Below are positions 4,678 through 9,461 of a stretch of 9,461 bases of DNA, one piece after another (position 1 is the first letter of the stretch; every line of letters starts with the position of its first letter). This stretch comes from Candidatus Aminicenantota bacterium (GTDB lineage Bacteria > Acidobacteriota > Aminicenantia > Aminicenantales > UBA4085): NCBI GenBank assembly GCA_003154255.1, contig PMCY01000049.1:1-9461 (forward strand). Reading direction: 5' to 3'. The position numbers and the translations under genes were made by a program. The notes under the pieces were generated by a model that made no database searches, was not told the DNA's origin, and saw only the letters and a list, made by a program, of their open reading frames with translations.

Positions 4678-7343
4678 TTGCCCCGCCTCTGGCCCGTTCC
4701 GCCGGTCGCGGCGGCGGCCTTGGTCCCCGATTGCTCCTTTTCCCGGTTCAATTCGAGGATGTCGACGGGCTGGGAAAAATCGCCCAACAGCCATTTGCAG
4801 AAATAATCGGCCCGGATCCAAGCCCAATAATCGGTCATGTCCCCATAGCCGTGGCGCTGGCCGGGGAAGATGAAGAAATCGAAGCGTTTATTGGCCCGGA
4901 TGAGGGCGTTGGCCAGCCGGAACGTGTTCCCCGGGTGGACGTTGTTGTCGATGTCGCCCGTAGCCAACAGGAGATGACCCTTGAGATTTTTGGCGATATC
5001 GGAGTTCTTCTCGATGGCATACTCGAACTTCACGACATTGTCCTTGTCGATGACCTCCTTGACGCCGTGATGTTTCTCGCTCCACCAGCGGTTGTAAATA
5101 TTATTCTCGTGATTGCCCGAAGAGGAGACGCCGACCTTGAAGAAATCGGGATAAACGAGCAGGGCCGCGGCGGTCATGAACCCGCCGCCAGAATGGCCGA
5201 AGATTCCGACCCGGTCGATGTCGATGAACGGATATTTGGCGGCCAGTTCCTCGATGCCCCGCTTCTTGTCGGCCAGGCCATAATCGCGGAGGTTGCCGTA
5301 GCCGTAATTGTGGTACCACTTGGAGCGCTGCGGGTTTCCGCCGCGGTTGCCGATCTCGATGACAACGAAGCCGAACTGGGCCAGCATGGCGCTGGCGCTG
5401 CGCGGGACGAACGTTTTGGACACGCTCTCGGTCTGGGGGCCCGGGTAAACATAGGCGATAATTGGATACATCCGGCCCGCGTCGAAATCATAGGGTTTAT
5501 ACATCACCCCATACAGGTCGGTGATGCCGTCATCGGCCTTGACCTTGAACGGCTCGGGGTACCTGAATCCGGCCTCCAGCAAGGCGGAGACGTCCGTCTC
5601 TTCCAGGACGAGTAGCGGGTTGCCCTGGGCGTCGCGGAGCTCGCTTTTGGGGGCCTTGTCGATGCGGCTGTAATTGTCGATGACGTATTTCATCCCGTCG
5701 TCCATCTCCGCGGCGTGCAGGGAGTCGCCCGGGTTGAGGAGCCGCAGTCCCGTGCCGTCGAAATTGACCCGGTAAAGATGGGTGTAGTAGGGGTCTTCGC
5801 CGGCCTCCCGCCCGCAGGCCTCGAAATAAAGGACGCGGGCCTTGTCGTCGGCGGCTTCGATGCGCTGGCCGGCGAATTCGCCCGAGGTGATCTGGGTCTT
5901 GAGCTTCCCGGCGCCGTCGTACAGGTAATAGTGGCCCCAGCCGTCGCGCTCGGACCACCAGATCATCTCCGTACCGCCGTTGACCAGCCGTAGGGGCTGG
6001 ACGTCGACATAAGTATTAAGGACTTCCTGGATGAGGACCTGGGTCTCGCCCGTCCTGATGTCGGCCAGGCAGACATCGTAGCGGTGCAGGTCGCGGCTCT
6101 GGCGGCCGAAGTAGAGCTTGTCGGCCGAATCCGACAGCCACATCGCCGGGGGCGGATTGTCCTTTTCGCGGTCCAGTTTGCGGCGCGGGGCGGACATGAT
6201 GGCGACGGTCTGGTCCTTGAATTTGTCGGCCTTGATCTTGGTCTTGGCCTTGGAAGCCAATTCGAACACCAGGAGCTCGGGCTGGGGTTGATTATCCTCG
6301 CCCGGCAGGGCGTAACGGTAAGACTCCAGGGTCGGCCGGGGATTGGACAGGGAGTTGATGACCCACAGATCGGCAACCTTGCGCTCGTCCTCGCGGACCA
6401 GGGCGATCTTCCGGGAATCCTTGGACCAGACGATCGGCCCGGCCGGAATGCGGTAGTCCTTGCGGTCCTTTTCGTCCTTCTGGTAGTCTTTTTTCTCCTC
6501 GTCGTTCAATTCGCGGGTATAGCTGAAATGCTCCTCCCCGTCCGTGGTCAGCTGGATTTCCTTGACCGCCTTGTCGTCGGCCTTTTTCTGGGCCAGCTTG
6601 TAGTTGTCCGCATCCATCATGAATAAATTATAGCCGCGGCCGAAGATGACGGTCTTTTCGTCGGGCGATAACGAAGCCCAGCCCGGGCGCTTCTCGGGCG
6701 CCTTGTAGTCCTCGAGCAGAGTCAGCTTGCCGGACTGCAGGTCATATTCAAAATAGAGCGTTTTGACCTTGATTTCAGGCTCTTTGGACTTCTCGCCGTC
6801 CTTTTTATCGTCCTTTTTGTCGTCCTTCTTCTCTTTATCCTGCTCCTTCTCTTTTTCCTTCTCCTTATCCTCGAGTTCCTTGCGGATGTCGCCGACCTTT
6901 TTCAGCGTTTCGCCGGCCCAAACGTCGTTGTCTTTGGGAAACTCGATCTCGAAACGGAGGGCCGTGTCATTTTTGATGAACTTGATCGTCTTGATGGGCA
7001 GGTGCTGCGCGTCATAGGGAACGAGGGTCATCCGGGTCAGCAGGGCGGCCATCCTGGCGTTGTCGAAAAGGGGCTTTTTCGACTTAAGGACAGGATCGAC
7101 GATGAAGAACGAACGCCCTTTGGCGGTCTCGAAGGGATACCAGAATCGTTCGCTCGACACCAGCCAATGGGACTGCACGGCCGTATCGAAAATGAGCTTG
7201 CCCACCTTTTGAGTGGTCCAGCGCGAGGCCAGATCGTAATTGGCTTTCCGCGGAGCGCTTGTTTCCGCGGCGGGCGCGGCCAGCGATCCGAGGATGAGGG
7301 CCAGGACGAGGACGGGAATGAAAGTCCGAAAAGCGCGTTTCAT
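4674..7343 (-). CDS. Secreted S9 family (DPP IV-like) serine peptidase
   Basis: The 889-residue precursor has a Sec signal peptide (1 to about 26), a DPP IV-type beta-propeller (about 200-560) and an alpha/beta-hydrolase catalytic domain (about 600-855). The nucleophile is S718 in GHSGGG; by alignment with human DPP IV the acid is D799 (GDIDNNVH) and the base H831 (GQRHGYG). It should cleave peptides in the periplasm or outside the cell. The N-terminus-binding Glu-Glu motif of true DPP IV enzymes is not visible at the expected place before PIVWSKDS (303-310), so dipeptidyl specificity is uncertain. An unusual tract of almost only K, D and E spans residues 155-190, and a second charged stretch lies at 279-297. 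The ATG at 7343 has AGGAGG four bases upstream. The stop overlaps the GNAT gene. Confidence 0.9.
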   Translation of the reverse strand: MKRAFRTFIPVLVLALILGSLAAPAAETSAPRKANYDLASRWTTQKVGKLIFDTAVQSHWLVSSERFWYPFETAKGRSFFIVDPVLKSKKPLFDNARMAALLTRMTLVPYDAQHLPIKTIKFIKNDTALRFEIEFPKDNDVWAGETLKKVGDIRKELEDKEKEKEKEQDKEKKDDKKDDKKDGEKSKEPEIKVKTLYFEYDLQSGKLTLLEDYKAPEKRPGWASLSPDEKTVIFGRGYNLFMMDADNYKLAQKKADDKAVKEIQLTTDGEEHFSYTRELNDEEKKDYQKDEKDRKDYRIPAGPIVWSKDSRKIALVREDERKVADLWVINSLSNPRPTLESYRYALPGEDNQPQPELLVFELASKAKTKIKADKFKDQTVAIMSAPRRKLDREKDNPPPAMWLSDSADKLYFGRQSRDLHRYDVCLADIRTGETQVLIQEVLNTYVDVQPLRLVNGGTEMIWWSERDGWGHYYLYDGAGKLKTQITSGEFAGQRIEAADDKARVLYFEACGREAGEDPYYTHLYRVNFDGTGLRLLNPGDSLHAAEMDDGMKYVIDNYSRIDKAPKSELRDAQGNPLLVLEETDVSALLEAGFRYPEPFKVKADDGITDLYGVMYKPYDFDAGRMYPIIAYVYPGPQTESVSKTFVPRSASAMLAQFGFVVIEIGNRGGNPQRSKWYHNYGYGNLRDYGLADKKRGIEELAAKYPFIDIDRVGIFGHSGGGFMTAAALLVYPDFFKVGVSSSGNHENNIYNRWWSEKHHGVKEVIDKDNVVKFEYAIEKNSDIAKNLKGHLLLATGDIDNNVHPGNTFRLANALIRANKRFDFFIFPGQRHGYGDMTDYWAWIRADYFCKWLLGDFSQPVDILELNREKEQSGTKAAAATGGTGQRRGN
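6774..6881 (-). repeat. Low-complexity Lys/Glu/Asp-coding tract in the peptidase gene
   Basis: About 36 codons (residues 155-190) consist almost entirely of AAG, AAA, GAG, GAA and GAC, giving repeated KE, then KKDD units. The minus strand is nearly pure purine here. Such tracts can expand or contract by slippage. It lies before the propeller and probably forms a charged solvent-exposed linker or helix. Confidence 0.85.
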
Positions 7344-7461
7344 GGGACCTCCTGGGGAAGCAAAGGAAGATGCGAAAGCCGCGGCCCGTGCAGGACCGGG
7401 GTGAAAAGGCGGGGAAAATTACAAAAATCGCCACAGAACCTGGAATTCATGAAATGGGATT

Positions 7462-7488
7462 ATTATACGGGGGAGGTCGAAAAATCAA
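7462..7488 (-). promoter_or_regulatory. Candidate promoter of the S9 peptidase
   Basis: A perfect TATAAT (7467-7462, minus strand) is preceded after 15 bases by TTGATT (7488-7483). The spacer is shorter than the preferred 17. Start near 7455 would give a leader of about 110 bases before the peptidase ATG. The -10 box is the strongest evidence. Confidence 0.5.
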
Positions 7489-7725
7489 CCGGGAATCCCA
7501 AAGCCCGTCCGGGGAGCGGGACCGCACCAAAATCGCCTTTACCGCGATCCCGCTCCCCCGCGCTTATGGAAGATCGGCCCTTGAGGGGGCCGGTCGCAAA
7601 GGATTCCCCGCCCCGCCACTCGACATTCGGACAGGACGGTCAACGCGAAACCGAACACGCGCCGGGCCAACCTGGCTCCGGCTCATTCGAGGAGCGGTGG
7701 AACCCTTCACCTCCAGTACATGACA

Positions 7726-7754
7726 TCAATAGGTCCCGCGCAACGGTTTGTCAA
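7726..7754 (-). promoter_or_regulatory. Second, upstream promoter candidate
   Basis: A perfect TTGACA (7754-7749, minus strand) and a 17-base spacer lead to TATTGA (7731-7726), only three of six matches to the -10 consensus. It would start a transcript near 7719, more than 370 bases before the peptidase ATG. Weak as a promoter. Confidence 0.3.
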
Positions 7755-7902
7755 GGCCACGCCACGAATTGTCCGAGAAGCCTGGAACCCGCAGAAAATA
7801 CACAGGATCTCTCAGGCAAAGAGGGGCGTTCCTTTTCTGTGAGAGCTGTCTCGCCGCAAGGAATGGAAGTGATCCGGCCGACCGCTTTGTCGACAACCGG
7901 GA

Positions 7903-8787
7903 TCATAAAGGATAAGCGGCGGCGAGGCCTTCCCGGCAATCCAGGAGGGGCGTCCGGAAAAGGCGGCGGGCCAAGCGGATGTCCAGCGACACGTCGGCCG
8001 GCCGGAGGGCCGGCGGCGAAAAATCGGCCATCGCCGCGGGCCGGATAAGCGCCGGATCAACGCCGAGCCGGGCCGCGAGGCGGAAGCCGAACTCGAGCCG
8101 GCTGATGCGCTCGGACCCGCCCACATGGATGAGGCCCCTGAAATCCGAATGCGCCAGTTCCAAAAGCGCGGCGGCCAGGTTGGCGCCGCCGATCATCGTC
8201 CGGTATTGGTCAGTAAAAAGCGCCGTCGTCTTCCCCGCCTCCCAGCTCGTCCGCAGCGTCTCGGAAAACGACGTGCCTCCGATGGCCGGGCGGCCATACA
8301 ACAGGGTCACGCGGGCCGCCGCGGTGTCGGGAGCGCCTTCCAACACGGCTCGCTCGGCCAGAAGCTTGGTTCGCCCGTAGAGACTGAGCGGCCGCACGGG
8401 CGCGTCTTCGGCGTAGGGCGGCGCCGCGCCATCGAAGACGAGGTCGGTCGAGACCAACACCAGCCGGGCGCCGACTGCGGCACAGGCCCGGGCCATGGCC
8501 CTTGATCCGCCCGTATTCACTCGCTCCGCCCTCTCCGGTTCGCGGGCACAATCATCCGGCTTGGCCATGGCGGCGGCGTGAAGGACGATCTCGGGCCGGG
8601 CACGACGGACCGATTCTATCGTCCCTTCTTCGTCCTCGAGATCCAACGGCATCCAGCGCACGGGCGGCCCGCTCTCGGGACGGCGGGCATGGAAGGCGGC
8701 CGTGACATCATCGCCGGCAGCCGACGCCGCCGCGGCCAGATGTCCTCCCAGAAAACCGCTTCCCCCGGTGATCAAGACGCGGGCCAT
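7903..8787 (-). CDS. RmlD-like NAD(P)-dependent sugar-nucleotide reductase (extended SDR)
   Basis: The 294-residue product is an extended short-chain dehydrogenase of the RmlD (dTDP-4-dehydrorhamnose reductase) type. The Rossmann motif is GGSGFLGGHL (8-17). The catalytic elements are STDLVFDG (113-120, with T114 as the usual Ser/Thr) and YGRTK (Y137, K141). Later family landmarks are GLIHVGGSERISRLEFG and RPADVSLD (262-269). RmlD proteins reduce the 4-keto group of dTDP-sugars for cell-wall or capsule polysaccharides. No other rml genes are in the window, so the substrate may be different, for example another nucleotide sugar. It starts one base after the stop of the membrane protein gene, with no obvious ribosome binding site, so its translation probably depends on coupling to that gene. 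Confidence 0.86.
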   Translation of the reverse strand: MARVLITGGSGFLGGHLAAAASAAGDDVTAAFHARRPESGPPVRWMPLDLEDEEGTIESVRRARPEIVLHAAAMAKPDDCAREPERAERVNTGGSRAMARACAAVGARLVLVSTDLVFDGAAPPYAEDAPVRPLSLYGRTKLLAERAVLEGAPDTAAARVTLLYGRPAIGGTSFSETLRTSWEAGKTTALFTDQYRTMIGGANLAAALLELAHSDFRGLIHVGGSERISRLEFGFRLAARLGVDPALIRPAAMADFSPPALRPADVSLDIRLARRLFRTPLLDCREGLAAAYPL

Positions 8788-8788
8788 G

Positions 8789-9421
8789 TCAGCGCAGGAC
8801 CAGCCCCAGGAGGCTCATCATCTCGCTATACGCGCCGATGAAAAAAAAGACGGCCGAGATTCCGTAGAAAACGGCGAAGATCTTCAGGCCGGAGACGGCT
8901 GCCCGGCCCCGCGAAGGGAAGCGGAAGCGTCGGAAAAACAGCGTCCACAGAAGAATCGTCAGAGTCCCGCAGAGGGTCATGCAGTAGCCGCCGAACTCGG
9001 TCAACCAGATCATCCAGCCTTGATAGCCGGAACGGGTTTGAGAAAAGATCACTGCCTGGACGAAGCGCCCATAGGGATAGAGGACAAGGGGGACGATCAC
9101 TGCTGCCCGGACAATCTGGGTTCCGTTGGCGACGAGCCAATTGTTGAGGAAGATGGTGAACATCGTCGAGACGGCCCGTCCGCGGGTCAGGCTGCGGATC
9201 AGCGCCTGCCGCCCTCCGGTCCTATAGCGCTGCAGGATCGGCCCCAGGAGCGGGACGCGAAAATCAAGATCGCGGTTGAACGCAAATATCCCCGAGGCCC
9301 GGATCTTGCCTAAATCGGCTATCTTTAGCCTGCCCGCGGCGAATCCGGCTCCGAAGGATGCCAAATAGACGGCCAACAGGATCAAGACGATCCAGCGGGC
9401 GCGGCGGAAGAGGTCGAGCAT
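8789..9421 (-). CDS. Uncharacterised four-helix membrane protein, possibly SpoIIM-like
   Basis: The 210-residue protein has four hydrophobic helices at about 10-29, 100-122, 136-164 and 178-205. A basic N terminus (MLDLFRRARW) suggests a cytoplasmic start, and a hydrophilic region of about 60 residues separates helices one and two. The segments FLNNW (91-95) and TEFGGY (141-146) recall the SpoIIM/DUF95 membrane family, which I cannot confirm by eye. No catalytic motif was recognised. The ATG at 9421 lacks a strong ribosome binding site, and an in-frame TGA lies just upstream, so the frame cannot be extended much further. The gene is followed after one base by the rmlD-like gene and is probably in one operon with it. 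The 40 bases upstream reach the window edge and show no clear promoter. Confidence 0.65.
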   Translation of the reverse strand: MLDLFRRARWIVLILLAVYLASFGAGFAAGRLKIADLGKIRASGIFAFNRDLDFRVPLLGPILQRYRTGGRQALIRSLTRGRAVSTMFTIFLNNWLVANGTQIVRAAVIVPLVLYPYGRFVQAVIFSQTRSGYQGWMIWLTEFGGYCMTLCGTLTILLWTLFFRRFRFPSRGRAAVSGLKIFAVFYGISAVFFFIGAYSEMMSLLGLVLR

Positions 9422-9461
9422 CGTGATTGCGGGGCCTACTTTAGGTCAGAGGTGGCGCGCC

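Larger units (their letters stand above)
7344..7902. other. 559-base spacer between rmlD-like and peptidase genes
   Basis: No convincing gene lies here. Contents seen: two minus-strand promoter candidates (7462-7488 and 7726-7754); a stem-loop with arms TTCCTT (7829-7834) and AAGGAA (7858-7863) enclosing GAGA/TCTC; and an inverted repeat GATCCGG/CCGGGATC (7871-7904, one bulge) running into the stop codon of the rmlD-like gene. There is also a 14-base string at 7807-7820 that resembles part of the glycine riboswitch core. From about 7500 to 7700 I see nothing beyond GC-rich sequence without a clear reading frame. Confidence 0.6.

Noticed and set aside
4678..4827. ATG at 4827 as start of the GNAT protein
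   Set aside because: It would add 50 residues read out of frame through the peptidase gene, basic and Pro/Arg-rich, with no counterpart in a GNAT fold.
4731..5615. Plus-strand frame of 294 codons opposite the S9 peptidase catalytic domain
   Set aside because: It is complementary to the catalytic-triad codons, has no ribosome binding site and gives a composition typical of mirrored codons.
7751..7906. Small minus-strand ORF (51 codons) starting in an ATGA overlap with the rmlD-like stop
   Set aside because: The overlap is suggestive, but there is no ribosome binding site, codon use is unlike the neighbours, and no domain is recognisable. It also crosses two inverted repeats, so chance is more likely.
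7002..8048. Plus-strand frame of 348 codons spanning the peptidase 5' end, the spacer and the end of the rmlD-like gene
   Set aside because: Antisense to two good genes at both ends, rich in Arg, Gly and Pro, with no domain or ribosome binding site.
1..9461. Mobile elements, CRISPR arrays or defence genes
   Set aside because: No transposase, integrase, direct-repeat array or nuclease-type motif was seen; all confident genes are housekeeping or metabolic.

Overview
The window is a GC-rich bacterial chromosome segment with tight gene packing, several ATGA or GTGA stop/start overlaps, and one tRNA. No taxonomic marker settles the host. The gene content (tpiA-secG-tRNA-Leu, a stand-alone TrpB2-type tryptophan synthase beta chain, a large secreted S9 peptidase) would fit Acidobacteriota/Aminicenantota-like lineages, but that is only an impression. 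No IS element, phage gene, CRISPR array or other transfer signature was seen; this reads as chromosomal core and household sequence.

Layout: (1) 1-670, plus strand: the 3' end of triosephosphate isomerase, overlapping secG, then a tRNA-Leu(GAG). (2) 693-1918, minus strand: an AlkD-type DNA glycosylase gene overlapping by ATGA a zinc-ribbon thioredoxin with an unusual CMPC active site. An extended -10 promoter lies just upstream. (3) 1919-2072: a spacer with two inverted repeats. (4) 2073-3579, minus strand: trpB2 with a long leader. The leader encodes a 29-residue peptide with tandem Trp codons and starts at the predicted transcription start. (5) 3603-4256, plus strand: divergent from trpB2, an exported GyrI-like ligand-binding domain protein with a clear promoter. 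(6) 4243-7343, minus strand: a secreted S9 (DPP IV-like) peptidase followed by a GNAT acetyltransferase that probably starts on CTG. The GNAT gene converges on and overlaps the GyrI-like gene. (7) 7344-7902: a 559-base spacer with peptidase promoter candidates and unexplained inverted repeats. (8) 7903-9421, minus strand: a four-helix membrane protein gene abutting an RmlD-like reductase gene.

The most interesting item is the trpB2 leader. It has a consensus promoter, an AUG at or within two bases of the predicted start, a short ORF containing Trp-Trp, stems that involve the Trp codons followed by a U5 tract, and then a strong ribosome binding site and trpB2. This looks like tryptophan-sensing attenuation of a stand-alone TrpB2 gene, possibly with a leaderless leader peptide. 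The structure and mechanism are inferred by eye; the codons, promoter boxes and spacing are read directly.
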